This document shows, in pieces, positions 27,576 through 36,560 of a stretch of 64,000 nucleotides of DNA. The position numbers and the translations under genes were made by a program. The notes under the pieces were generated by a model, which was not told where the DNA came from, made no database searches, and saw nothing but the letters and a program-made list of their open reading frames with translations. The DNA lies in contig NZ_CP011339.1 of NCBI RefSeq assembly GCF_001264245.1, positions 2,108,001 to 2,172,000 on the forward strand. The letters run 5' to 3'. The number at the start of each line of letters is the position of its first letter. Position 1 is the first letter of the stretch. This DNA comes from Microcystis panniformis FACHB-1757. GTDB lineage: Bacteria > Cyanobacteriota > Cyanobacteriia > Cyanobacteriales > Microcystaceae.

Positions 27576-28463
27576 CTAATAATCTCTGCAAAGGATTTTT
27601 GGGTTTGCTTGCTGGCGGATCTGCGGGGGATTAGGATCATCTAGATAACGATAATATTTCCAGATATCCCAGTAGGGACATCCCGGTTCGATGCGAATTC
27701 CTGCCCAATGTAAATATTTTAAGGGCTGATTTAATCTCGGATCGATTAAGATATTCCCCTGACGTTGAAAATGAGAACTTCCCCCCCAATTTCCCGCTTG
27801 ACAACCCGGGGCGCGGACAATATTAAATCGATTGGGAACTCGTTTGAGAATGGTATAATTAATAATCGGTTGATCGGAGGTTTTTTGAGAAAAATCAAAA
27901 TATTCTGGATGAGCGGCACATTCTTGAAAAGAACTATATAACTCCTGTTCTGAGAATAGATTCTTTTTACTAGCCCAAAAACCACCGTTAAACATCCCAG
28001 TTAGATCATTTTCTGTGAAGATTCCCTGTTCTAAAACAATCGGATTAAAGACATCAGTAATCCCTTTTTTGTGTTGGTAATCACAGCAGAGAAAATCGTA
28101 GGTATCGAGGAAATTTAGATTATCTATTATTTTTTCAAAAACTACGATATCGGTATCGATATAAAGAAATTGATCTAATTCTCCAAACCAACACACCTGC
28201 TTGCGAAATTGATTGGGACGAGCAAAGAATTTTTCTCCAAAAATATCATAGATTTTTTGTGCTAATTCTTCCACTAATTGCAGATCGGGATAGAGAATAA
28301 CGCCATATTTTTCTGCTAATAAATCGGCAATTTTTTGATAATTATTGTCGTAGGGAATCAAGATGACGGGAGAATCAGGATCGTACAAACGAATACTATT
28401 CATTAATGCGATCGCTTGATCAATAACTCGATCATTAGCGGTAATGTAAATTCCTCGCTTCAT
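27576..28463 (-). CDS. Npun_R2821/Npun_R2822-like glycosyltransferase-fold protein
   Basis: The 295-residue protein opens KRGIYITANDRVIDQAIALM and has the DxD-type motif YIDTDIVVFE, GMFNGGFWASKK and KYLHWAGIRI. These are features of GT8-like nucleotide-sugar transferases. The protein resembles a cyanobacterial family named after Nostoc loci. The donor and acceptor are unknown. It is cytosolic by sequence, with no signal or membrane segment. It points the same way as the glycosyltransferase at 28819-29814, but a 118-bp MITE and heptamer-type repeats separate them. Confidence 0.8.
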   Translation of the reverse strand: MKRGIYITANDRVIDQAIALMNSIRLYDPDSPVILIPYDNNYQKIADLLAEKYGVILYPDLQLVEELAQKIYDIFGEKFFARPNQFRKQVCWFGELDQFLYIDTDIVVFEKIIDNLNFLDTYDFLCCDYQHKKGITDVFNPIVLEQGIFTENDLTGMFNGGFWASKKNLFSEQELYSSFQECAAHPEYFDFSQKTSDQPIINYTILKRVPNRFNIVRAPGCQAGNWGGSSHFQRQGNILIDPRLNQPLKYLHWAGIRIEPGCPYWDIWKYYRYLDDPNPPQIRQQANPKILCRDY

Positions 28464-28575
28464 AAATATCCTAGGGGTAAGAGTTAGAAATAATTATATA
28501 GCAGTTATCTTAATGGTGAAGTAGAAAGTTTTCCTTTTGGGGAGTCAGCCATCAGCTTTTTTCTCCCGATATCCC

Positions 28576-28616
28576 TGTTCACTGATAACTGATAACTGAT
28601 CACTGATAACTGAATA
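28576..28616. repeat. Short heptamer repeat (ACTGATA type)
   Basis: Five to six imperfect copies of ACTGATA/ACTGATC lie in the 355-bp gap between the two glycosyltransferase-like genes. Confidence 0.75.
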
Positions 28617-28680
28617 GCTGATCAGCCTTTCTCTGTCAACTCTTAAGGAGTGGTGCGTTTGATTTTTGAATTGGCGAATA

Positions 28681-28798
28681 AGTAGGGAGGCACAATTATT
28701 TGTAGGATGGGTTAGCGGTAGCGTAACCCATGCTGGCGTTGGGTTTCATGCTTCAACCCAACCTACGTTCATCTTATATTTAATTCCACCCACCCACT
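28681..28798 (+). mobile_element. Element A, 118-bp MITE
   Basis: It starts AGTAGGGAGGCAC, ends CCCACCCACT, with TA flanks (28679-28680, 28799-28800). It lies 20 bp beyond the stop of the glycosyltransferase gene at 28819. Confidence 0.93.
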
Positions 28799-28818
28799 TA
28801 ATTAAGGAAAGATCACCA

Positions 28819-29814
28819 CTACTTAAACAGTTTTTTCTTAAGTTTAGCCAGAGAACTCTGCATCCATAATTTTTTAAGTCGCAGGGGTTCTAAACCTTCT
28901 ATATCAGCCGGATAGCGTTTTTTAATATCAAAGAAATCATTAATTTCTCTTAAAATTGTTTCAAAACGTGGTAGTAATTTTTCGGGATGATAATCATCGA
29001 GAAAATTAGCCGGTAAAGAATTGACGGGAAAATTACGGGCATAATTAAGAATACGTTCCAGATCGTATTGAGTGGAATAAGCCCCGATTTTTTGACAATT
29101 GAAACCGGGATCGAGATAATCGGCTAAGGCGCTATTAACACTAGAAAATACCGTACAACCACAGGCTAAAGCTTCCAGGGGCGGTAAGCCAAAACCCTCC
29201 GTTAAACCGTTTACAGCCCAATATTCAGCCGAATCGTAGAGATAAACCCGACTGCGATTGAATAATCCCACTAAATCCTCCACATAGCTATCTAAAACCT
29301 TAACGCGGCAGTGGGGACGGAGGGCGGGAACTAGACGATTGAGAAGATACTTTGAGGATTTGCGCCCCTGTACTAGGACATCGATATCTCTTTCTAAGCC
29401 TAAATTGAGAAATTCTGAGCCAATTTGATTAGGAAGATAGTAAATTAAAGCATTAGGAGCCTTTTCTCCCCAATACCCCATAGTATTACGGCTAACAGTG
29501 ATAATTGGTATTTGGGAGGGTAAACGGAAGCCGTAACCTGTACTATGGGCATGATAAATGATATTATGCGATCGCAATTTTTGCACCAGTTTAGGAACAT
29601 CAAAACCCCAGCTAACCACAAAAATACTGTCATCGGAGCTTATTTTTGCAAGTATATCCTCTAAAAAAGGATAATTTAACTCTTTTTGACGATAAGTCAC
29701 AATCTGGGCGCTACAAATTTGACTAGCCAAATTGACAGTTTTCATTTCTGCCCACAGTCCACCCCCACCAAAAGGAGAAGTAGTACCGGGCAAGAGAAAA
29801 TAGAGGTTTCTCAT
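28819..29814 (-). CDS. Glycosyltransferase, GT4-like
   Basis: The 331-residue protein has a GT-B look: an N-terminal FLLPGTTSPFGGGGLWAEMK glycine-rich loop, DIDVLVQGRKSSKYL at the domain linker, and the donor-binding GLTEGFGLPPLEALACGCTV motif with the E-x7-E arrangement. It probably transfers a sugar from a nucleotide donor to a surface polysaccharide or lipid. Element A copies sit immediately on both sides (28681 and 29825), the upstream one 10 bp before the ATG, so its native promoter has been displaced or replaced. Confidence 0.85.
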   Translation of the reverse strand: MRNLYFLLPGTTSPFGGGGLWAEMKTVNLASQICSAQIVTYRQKELNYPFLEDILAKISSDDSIFVVSWGFDVPKLVQKLRSHNIIYHAHSTGYGFRLPSQIPIITVSRNTMGYWGEKAPNALIYYLPNQIGSEFLNLGLERDIDVLVQGRKSSKYLLNRLVPALRPHCRVKVLDSYVEDLVGLFNRSRVYLYDSAEYWAVNGLTEGFGLPPLEALACGCTVFSSVNSALADYLDPGFNCQKIGAYSTQYDLERILNYARNFPVNSLPANFLDDYHPEKLLPRFETILREINDFFDIKKRYPADIEGLEPLRLKKLWMQSSLAKLKKKLFK

Positions 29815-29824
29815 CAGGATAATA

Positions 29825-29942
29825 AGTGGGTGGGTGGACTTAAATATAAGATGAACGTAGGTTGGGTTGAAGCATGAAACCCAACGCCCGCATAGTTGAC
29901 GCTACCGCTAACCCATCCTACAAATAATTGTGCCTCCCTACT
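29825..29942 (-). mobile_element. Element A, 118-bp MITE, inverted
   Basis: The inverted copy starts AGTGGGTGGGTGG and ends GCCTCCCTACT, flanked by TA (29823-29824, 29943-29944). It sits in the 5' leader of the glycosyltransferase gene. Confidence 0.93.
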
Positions 29943-30052
29943 TAGAAGTTTTGGTTAAGCGGCAGTCTGGAGACTTGGCTATTCTATACTTAATTATTAG
30001 GGTGTGAGGTATCTAAAGGCAATAGTCGATCAACCATAGATATTATTAAATT

Positions 30053-30403
30053 ATGTTTGCCACTGATAAATACTTAGAATTATTAAAGCAATACCCTCCT
30101 CGTCCTATTCACAATGAGGAAGACTTAGAAATGATGCAGGAGGTTATTAATCGCCTGTTAGACAAACCCCAATTAACGGCAGAAGAAAGGGAATATCTAA
30201 ATGTTTTAGGGGCTTTAATTTATGAGTATGAGGAAAATCAAGAGCCAATACCTGATATTTATGGACTTGAATTGTTGAAATTCATATTAGAGGAAAAAAA
30301 ACTACAAAAGCAAGATTTGCTATCTATTTTTGAAAGCAAGTCAACCCTGGATGACATTCTTGATGGGCAACAAGAGTTAACTCCTATCTACATTCAAAAT
30401 TAG
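30053..30403 (+). pseudogene. HigA-like helix-turn-helix antitoxin, C-terminus frameshifted
   Basis: The 116-residue frame begins MFATDKYLELLKQYPPRPIH and has LTAEEREYLNVLGALIYEYE, LLKFILEEKKLQKQDLL and ILDGQQELTP, the layout of cyanobacterial HigA-type regulators. The final helix is lost at IQN-stop. Adding one A to the CAAAATTAG run gives IQKLANFLNISPDLFF, the normal family ending, so a 1-nt deletion is likely. No HigB-type toxin is adjacent. The DNA-binding core may still be intact. Confidence 0.65.
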
Positions 30404-30507
30404 CCAATTTTTTAAATATATCTCCTGATTTATTTTTTCCTAGTTAGTTACAAAAAATGCGCTAGACAGTTAGGCTTATTTCCTGTCCTAACGCATAGAT
30501 TAACGGA

Positions 30508-32433
30508 CTAAATTAAAGCCCGATAACGCCCCAAAGCTAGTAAAGGGAAATACTGCTGATAGAAATGATATTTCAGGTAAAAATGACAGGGAAAACCTGT
30601 ACCGGTGAAGTAATCTTCATTCCATGTACCATTTTCTTTTTGGGTAACAAGAAGATAGTTAACGCCCTTTTCAATCACTTCTCGCTGATAATTGCCGGTG
30701 ACTTTCCCGACGGCTAATAAACCGATTAATGCCCAAGCAGTTTGGGAAGCGGTACTATTTCCCTGTCCTTTAAATTTAGGGTTATTGTAACTAAAACAGG
30801 TTTCACCCCAACCACCATCAACATTTTGACAACCGCTTAACCAATTGGCTCCTTTTTGCAATTGCTGGCGATATTTATTCGGTTCCAGAAAAGCTAAAGC
30901 AGATAAAACCCCACTGGTTCCATAAATATAATTTACACCCCAACGACCAAACCAACTACCATCAGCTTCCTGTTCTTTTTCCAGATAATCCAAAGCTTTT
31001 TTAACTCGATTTTCTTCCATGTTAACATCACAAGTGCCTAACATTTCTAGAACTCTGGCAGTCACATCAGCCGTATTAGGATCGATCATTGCTTTTAGAT
31101 CGGCATAGGGCAAAGAATTAAGCCAGTTTTGATCGTTATCGATGTCAAAAGCCCCCCAACCACCAGCTTTACACTGCATAGTAGCCATCCAATTAACTGC
31201 CCGTTTCATCACAGCTTTTTTAATATTTTCATCGGGCATTTTAATTAACTCTAAAGCCATCACCACCACAGCCGAATCGTCTAAATCCGGATACCAGCGA
31301 TTGTCAAATTCAAAAGCCCAACCGCCGGGGGTTCCGATTTTATTTTTAATCGCCCAATCGCCATAATCAAGAATTTGTTGATCGATTAACCATTGTCCTG
31401 CTTTAATCATAGCTGGATGAGCAGGATTTAGCCCGGATTCAATTAGCGATCGAATTACCCAAGCCGTATCCCAAACCGGCGACACACAGGGCTGTACACA
31501 ATAGGTATTATCGGTCTCAATACCAAAATTATCCACCGCTTTTAAACCCCTGGCAACAATCGGATCGTCAACATCATAATCTAGGGCTTTTAAAGCTAAC
31601 AGGGAATTTAACATCGCCGGGATAATCCCCCCCCAATCCCCCGTGTCTTCCTGTCGTTCAATCACCCATTTTTCCGCCGCTTTCAGACTTTCTTGACGGA
31701 AGGGAACTAAATTAGTTTTTTCTGCCCATTTAAACAGCCCATCTAACCAAAGAAAAACATCTGACCAATTGTTACTTTTTGGTAACTCATACTTGACATT
31801 ATTCACCCCTTCTGTATAGAGTTCATCGAGATTAAAACCCATTTTATACACGGGTTTTTTGTCGAAAACAATTAATAAAGGAACCGTACTTCCCCGCGCC
31901 CAACTGGACATTTCATAGATAGTAAAAGGGAAATTTTCCGGCAGTAGCATGATCCAAGCGGGGATAGAGGGAACCCCCAGCCAATCATAACAACCAATCA
32001 AAGCGAGGTGCATTTTGGTGAAAATGCGGGTTTTGCTGATGCCACCTTTAGCTAAGATAAATTCTCTGGCTTTTTCTAAAGTAGGATCATTAGCGGGAAT
32101 TCCCAATAGTCGCAGTCCCATGTAGGCTTCCACAGTGGTGCTAAGATCGCCACCATCCCCATAAAATAACTCCCAAGCGCCGTTAGGACACTGTTGCTGA
32201 CGCAGATAGGTGGCTGATTTGTCTAGGGGGCGATTTTTGTCAGTTTTCCAGATTTTGTGTAGTAAAATTGCTTCTGAGGTGATGGTGACATTAGATTCTA
32301 ATTCTGCCCACCAGTAACCCTCAGAGTATTGGGTAGAAAGTAAATAATTTTGAGAAAGTTCGATCGCTTTCGCTGTTTTAGCGGCTATTTCGGTGATTTT
32401 GTCCTGAATCTGCATTTTTTTTCCGTTCGACAA
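30508..32433 (-). CDS. shc: Squalene-hopene cyclase
   Basis: The 641-residue protein carries the catalytic DLDDSA motif (DXDD type, general acid) in RWYPDLDDSAVVVMAL. It has several QW repeats such as GGWGAFD, GSWFGRWG, GGWGETC and GTWNEDYFTGTG. The enzyme cyclises squalene to hopene, the hopanoid precursor, at the membrane. The length is typical. Two in-frame starts three codons apart (MSNGKKMQIQDK) are possible. It stands alone, with element A 163 bp upstream of the start and possibly near its promoter. Confidence 0.95.
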   Translation of the reverse strand: MSNGKKMQIQDKITEIAAKTAKAIELSQNYLLSTQYSEGYWWAELESNVTITSEAILLHKIWKTDKNRPLDKSATYLRQQQCPNGAWELFYGDGGDLSTTVEAYMGLRLLGIPANDPTLEKAREFILAKGGISKTRIFTKMHLALIGCYDWLGVPSIPAWIMLLPENFPFTIYEMSSWARGSTVPLLIVFDKKPVYKMGFNLDELYTEGVNNVKYELPKSNNWSDVFLWLDGLFKWAEKTNLVPFRQESLKAAEKWVIERQEDTGDWGGIIPAMLNSLLALKALDYDVDDPIVARGLKAVDNFGIETDNTYCVQPCVSPVWDTAWVIRSLIESGLNPAHPAMIKAGQWLIDQQILDYGDWAIKNKIGTPGGWAFEFDNRWYPDLDDSAVVVMALELIKMPDENIKKAVMKRAVNWMATMQCKAGGWGAFDIDNDQNWLNSLPYADLKAMIDPNTADVTARVLEMLGTCDVNMEENRVKKALDYLEKEQEADGSWFGRWGVNYIYGTSGVLSALAFLEPNKYRQQLQKGANWLSGCQNVDGGWGETCFSYNNPKFKGQGNSTASQTAWALIGLLAVGKVTGNYQREVIEKGVNYLLVTQKENGTWNEDYFTGTGFPCHFYLKYHFYQQYFPLLALGRYRALI

Positions 32434-32790
32434 CCTCTAGGGACCACCAGTGCAAATAAGATAATCTTAATTTACAAAGTTTTTAATAAGTAGCCAAAGA
32501 ATAGGCTTTTGTTCCCAAACAATCCAGTCAAGGAATCTGCTTTGGTTGCCACTTTCTTTTTTCTTTTGACTGATTACTGTTTACTGATAACTGATAAGTG
32601 GGTGGGTGGAATTAAATATAAAATGAACGTAGGTTGGGTTGAAGCATGAAACCCAACGCCCGCATGGGTTACGCTACCGCTAACCCATCCTACAAATAAT
32701 TGTGCCTACCTACTTAAATCAGGTCCCCCACCCCCCTGAAGACAAAAAGGGTACGAAACTCGCACCCCACCAGATTGATCTTCATTTAAC
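32434..32790. other. Intergenic DNA between tsf and shc
   Basis: The gap contains element A (32597-32714) and a short heptamer-type stretch (TTACTGATAACTGATAA) abutting it. Otherwise I see nothing. Confidence 0.5.
32597..32714 (-). mobile_element. Element A, 118-bp MITE, inverted
   Basis: It starts AGTGGGTGGGTGGAATT and ends GCCTACCTACT, flanked by TA (32595-32596, 32715-32716). It lies just downstream of tsf. Confidence 0.93.
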
Positions 32791-33546
32791 TTACTTTTTC
32801 TTTTTGCCTTTAGCGGGCGGATTATCCTTCGCTGCCGGTTCCGGAGCTTTTTCCTCCACTTGCGGGGCTGCTGCTACGGGTTCCGGGGCTTTTTGTCCCA
32901 TTTGGGCGGCTACTTCGGCGGCGAAATCCGTTTCTTCTTTCTCGATCCCTTCACCTAGTACAAAGCGTTGGAAACGACGCACCTGAATATTTTCTCCCAA
33001 AGCGGCGATCGCTTGTTTGATCAACTCCTCAATACTAATGTTCTGGTCGCGGATAAAGGGTTGATCAAGCAGAGAAAGTTCTTTCAAACGTTTTTCAATG
33101 CGGCCGGCCACGATTTTTTCTTTGATATTATCGGGTTTATTGGCTAAATCGTCCCGTCCCATCTCAATTTCTTTTTCTTTGGCGGAGATTTCGGCGGGAA
33201 TATCGGCCACTTTCACATATTCGACGTTAGGACAAGCGGCAATCTGCATCGCCACGTCATTAACTAATTTTTTGAACTCCTCGCGACGGGCAACAAAATC
33301 GGTTTCGCAGTTCACTTCCACTAAAACACCGATGCGACTGCCGGTGTGGATGTAACTGCCGATCATCCCTTCTGCCGCTACCCGACTGGCTTTTTTCTCG
33401 GCGGAAGTAATCCCTTTTTGACGCAACCATTCGATCGCTTTAGTTATATCCCCCGCGTTTTCCGTCAGCGCCCTCTTGCAATCCATCATGCCGGCGCCGG
33501 TCTTTTCCCTAAGTTCTTTAACCTGTTGTGCTGTAATTTCTGCCAT
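32791..33546 (-). CDS. tsf: Translation elongation factor Ts
   Basis: The 251-residue protein starts MAEITAQQVKELREKTGAGM with the UBA-like KELREKTGAGMMDCKRAL, then RVAAEGMIGSYIH and EVNCETDFVARR, all EF-Ts hallmarks. It is the nucleotide exchange factor for EF-Tu. After the core there is a ~35-residue Pro/Ala/Glu tail ending KGKKKK, an extension seen in cyanobacterial EF-Ts. It follows rpsB in the conserved order with a 116-bp gap. Confidence 0.96.
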   Translation of the reverse strand: MAEITAQQVKELREKTGAGMMDCKRALTENAGDITKAIEWLRQKGITSAEKKASRVAAEGMIGSYIHTGSRIGVLVEVNCETDFVARREEFKKLVNDVAMQIAACPNVEYVKVADIPAEISAKEKEIEMGRDDLANKPDNIKEKIVAGRIEKRLKELSLLDQPFIRDQNISIEELIKQAIAALGENIQVRRFQRFVLGEGIEKEETDFAAEVAAQMGQKAPEPVAAAPQVEEKAPEPAAKDNPPAKGKKKK

Positions 33547-33662
33547 AAAATTCCTAACCTACTGCTTATAGTTGATCATGCCACGAGAAGGGCAGGTTTT
33601 GCCGATCGATAGGTCCGGAAAGTTTACCCCCGAACCTAGCGGCAATCAATAGCTAATTTTCC

Positions 33663-34460
33663 CTAGTTATCGTCGTCTCCACTGGCAAATTCGGCGGCGT
33701 ATTGGGAATAATCACCTTCTTCCTCGTACTCGGTTTCATCCTCGTAGTCTTCCTCGTATTCTTCCACCGCTGCTTGACCACCGCGACGACCTTCGATGAT
33801 CGCATCGCTAATTTTGCCTAAAATCAGTTTAACTGAGCGAATTGCGTCATCGTTGGCGGGAATCGGCACATCTACTAAGTCAGGATCGCAGTTAGTATCC
33901 AAGAGGGAGATGATGGGAATGCCCAATTTTTGGCATTCTTGGATAGCGTTGTATTCCCGACGCTGATCCACTACGATGACTAAATCCGGCAGCCGGCGCA
34001 TGGTTTTAATGCCACCGAGGTATTTTTCTAGTTTGCCTAATTCCCGACGCAGTACCGATGCTTCTTTTTTCGGTCGTTTATCAAGGGCGCCGCTATTTTC
34101 TAATTCTTCTAATTCTTTGAGTCTTTCTACCCGGCCGCGAATGGTTTCCCAGTTGGTTAACATTCCCCCCAACCAGCGTTGGTTAACGAAGTGGCTACCG
34201 CTGCGTAAAGCTTCCTGTTTAATGATTGCTGCCGCTTGCCGTTTCGTACCGATGAATAAAAAGCGTTTACCGCGATCGGCTTCTCCTCGGACAAATTCGT
34301 AAGCTTCTTCGATTAATTGGGCAGTTTGCACCAAATCAATGATATGAACCCCATTCCGGGCAGTGTAGATGTACTGAGACATTTTCGGGTTCCAACGGCG
34401 CGTTTGATGGCCAAAGTGAACCCCAGACTCTAGCAATTCTGCGAGAGAGACAACGGGCAT
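33663..34460 (-). CDS. rpsB: 30S ribosomal protein uS2
   Basis: The protein (about 265 residues) opens MPVVSLAELLESGVHFGHQT, then RRWNPKMSQYIYTARNGVHI, GTKRQAAAII and HFVNQRWLGGMLTNW, all uS2 signatures. I place the start at 34460, where AGGAG precedes ATG at proper spacing; an in-frame ATG at 34490 overlaps that site. The C-terminus has a ~35-residue very acidic tail rich in Glu, Asp and Tyr. It is the first gene of the rpsB-tsf unit. Confidence 0.96.
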   Translation of the reverse strand: MPVVSLAELLESGVHFGHQTRRWNPKMSQYIYTARNGVHIIDLVQTAQLIEEAYEFVRGEADRGKRFLFIGTKRQAAAIIKQEALRSGSHFVNQRWLGGMLTNWETIRGRVERLKELEELENSGALDKRPKKEASVLRRELGKLEKYLGGIKTMRRLPDLVIVVDQRREYNAIQECQKLGIPIISLLDTNCDPDLVDVPIPANDDAIRSVKLILGKISDAIIEGRRGGQAAVEEYEEDYEDETEYEEEGDYSQYAAEFASGDDDN

Positions 34461-34599
34461 ATTTTTCTCCTTTTCGGGTTTATCCTCCATCTAGGGCTGG
34501 ATTTCTAGATTCCTAGAAACACCCGATCGCCTAGATGTGCGATTTTTGACAACTTTTCTAGTCTAACATAAGTAGTCGTGCAAAATTAATTTCTTGGTT

Positions 34600-34642
<43 letters not shown>

Positions 34643-34740
34643 TATCAGTTATCAGATTTGAGTTTTAAGTGAGCAGCATTAAATAGAAGTTTCCTACTGT
34701 CTTTTCACTGATTAATGATTACTGTTTACTGATCACTGAT

Positions 34741-35067
34741 GGTTCTTCGTTACTTGGTATGGTTCGATAGGGGGGCATAAATCGACTAAATCCTTATCTG
34801 GTAAGAGACTTAATTGATTAGTTTGCTCTAGAGCAAAAACAATTGGCTCTTCTGGTTTCTGTGTGTAAACGAGGTCTATACTGATAGTTTCTTCTTTCAA
34901 AATAGTCCTAAAAGTCTTGCCCAGTAAGCATTTAACCTTACATAAGCAAAAATTATCACACAAAGTCGAGAAGAGCCAACAATTGACAAAAATCGCTAAA
35001 TGCCTTTCTATGTAAGGGTTCCATCCCTTATAACCCCCGTCCATTGCATAACACAAACCGAAGAGCC
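34741..35067 (-). mobile_element. Element D with 8-bp target duplication, containing element E
   Basis: The ends are GGTTCTTCGTTACTTGG and ACACAAACCGAAGAGCC. The flanking direct repeat is TCACTGAT (34733-34740 and 35068-35075). The body equals the other D copies except for a 133-bp insertion. Confidence 0.88.
34845..34977 (-). mobile_element. Element E inside element D
   Basis: This 133-bp element runs from GGCTCTTCTGGTTTCTGTG to AAAGTCGAGAAGAGCC. It is flanked by AACAATT direct repeats. Uninterrupted D copies show one AACAATT (complement) at the same site, which confirms the insertion. Confidence 0.9.
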
Positions 35068-35241
35068 TCACTGATCACTGATTACTGTTTACTAATCACA
35101 GCAAAAAGTGTTCATGTTAGTGAGCTTGTCGAACTACTGATCTCACGACGAAGTCTGACGGCTTAGATGTGTAATTAATTTTGCTTAGGTACTTAAAAGA
35201 GCGCGATCAGTACCCAGAAAAAATCGACTACTAGGGGCTTC

Positions 35242-35709
35242 CTACTGCAATTCCTCAAGTTTTTTCAAAACCGCTTCTGCATGGGCTTTTACCTTGACAT
35301 TTGACCAAATATAGGCAATATTTCCCCGGGGGTCGATCAGGAAAGTGGAGCGTCTAATCCCCATATATTCCTTGCCCATAAATTTTTTTAATCCCCAGAC
35401 TTGATAAATTTCCGCCAGTTGATGCTCGGGATCGCTCAATAATTGAATAGTTAAATTGTGTTTTTCAATAAAACGACAGTGGGACTTTTCTGAATCGGGA
35501 CTAACTCCCAGAATTACCGCATTTAATTGCTGAAATTGCGGCGACAAAGCGGTAAAATCGATCGCTTCTGTGCTGCAGCCCGGAGTGTTATCTTTGGGAT
35601 AAAAATATAAGACCAACCATTGACCGGCAAAATCTGCTAATTTACTAATTTCCCCCCTTTGGTTGGGGGTGGCAAATTCGGGGGCTTTTTGTCCAACTTC
35701 TAGGGTCAT
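35242..35709 (-). CDS. bcp: Peroxiredoxin of the BCP/PrxQ type
   Basis: The 155-residue protein has FYPKDNTPGCSTEAIDF, with the peroxidatic cysteine at residue 45. The usual resolving cysteine five residues later is Ile here. The only other cysteine is Cys78 (KSHCRF), in a position compatible with the alternative PrxQ subclass whose resolving cysteine lies in helix 3. The enzyme reduces hydroperoxides using thioredoxin. It is transcribed in the same direction as the M56/BlaI pair and begins 2 bp after the M56 gene ends, so it is probably the third gene of that operon. Confidence 0.92.
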   Translation of the reverse strand: MTLEVGQKAPEFATPNQRGEISKLADFAGQWLVLYFYPKDNTPGCSTEAIDFTALSPQFQQLNAVILGVSPDSEKSHCRFIEKHNLTIQLLSDPEHQLAEIYQVWGLKKFMGKEYMGIRRSTFLIDPRGNIAYIWSNVKVKAHAEAVLKKLEELQ

Positions 35710-35711
35710 TT

Positions 35712-36560
35712 TTAGGAGTGTAAAGGCAAGAGTAAGAAAGGAGCGAGGGAGAGGGAAAGCAATAGCCAGACTTGATAGTTAAATCTGGGAAGTTCGGGGT
35801 TTTCTGACTCGACTAAAGCATCGATTCTCTCTAATAAACGATTATTTAAAGAATGATCATTGAGAGCGACACAGCAACTATCGGAGAAACTTATTTCCGC
35901 TACTTGATTAACTTTTTCTGCCACTAAAAGCAGCGATTCAGCTAATAGTAAATAATCCACTTGTCCAGAAGCATACTTATCGGCGCGCAATTCCCGCAAG
36001 AAGACCAATTCTGACCATAAATTCTCGCTATTGGGCAGCCAAGAAGACATCGATCGCAACCAACCTAACCAGAAAAACCAGAAAGTGTCATGATATTCTT
36101 GGTGAGCTTGTTCGTGGGCTAAAACTGCTTGTAAATGTTCTTGATCTAAGAGATTTAATAATCCTTGCGTCACAATTAATTCCGACTTCCAGAAGCCAAC
36201 TCTGGCACTGTAGGGAAAATCCACTGCTAAAACTCTCGCCTTCTGAGCGGTGATTTTTTTGAGGGGATAACTGCTAAAATCCCGATGGGTTTGCCAAGTT
36301 TGATAGGAGAGTTTTATCAAACAAAATATAGCAAAAACTAGCCAAATTATAGCACTAAAGTAACTAATTAAACTGGAGTTATAACCCAACATTTGCCCGC
36401 GATAGCCCATACAAACCACCGATGTAACTGTCATTAACAGCAGCAAAGGAGGAAAGAGGAAGAAAAATAGCGTTGTCTGCCAACGACGCTGATAGCTAGG
36501 CAGAAACCAACGTAAACCAATAGCGATAGTTAATGCTAGTAATAACATTAAACTGTGCAT
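35712..36560 (-). CDS. M56-family membrane metallopeptidase (BlaR1-like)
   Basis: The 282-residue protein has four or more predicted membrane segments (residues 5-20, 30-50, 63-85, and a C-terminal one). The zinc motif is AHEQAHQEYHDTF with a downstream ELRADKYASG. This is the protease half of BlaR1/MecR1-like sensors, but it lacks the penicillin-binding sensor domain. The ATG overlaps the stop of the blaI-like gene (TAATG), so translation is coupled. The partner regulator is probably its substrate, as in bla/mec systems (inference). Confidence 0.88.
   Translation of the reverse strand: MHSLMLLLALTIAIGLRWFLPSYQRRWQTTLFFFLFPPLLLLMTVTSVVCMGYRGQMLGYNSSLISYFSAIIWLVFAIFCLIKLSYQTWQTHRDFSSYPLKKITAQKARVLAVDFPYSARVGFWKSELIVTQGLLNLLDQEHLQAVLAHEQAHQEYHDTFWFFWLGWLRSMSSWLPNSENLWSELVFLRELRADKYASGQVDYLLLAESLLLVAEKVNQVAEISFSDSCCVALNDHSLNNRLLERIDALVESENPELPRFNYQVWLLLSLSLAPFLLLPLHS

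Noticed and set aside
34733..35071. 112-codon minus-strand frame
   Set aside because: It is translation through nested elements D and E; similar frames appear in the other D copies only by sequence identity.
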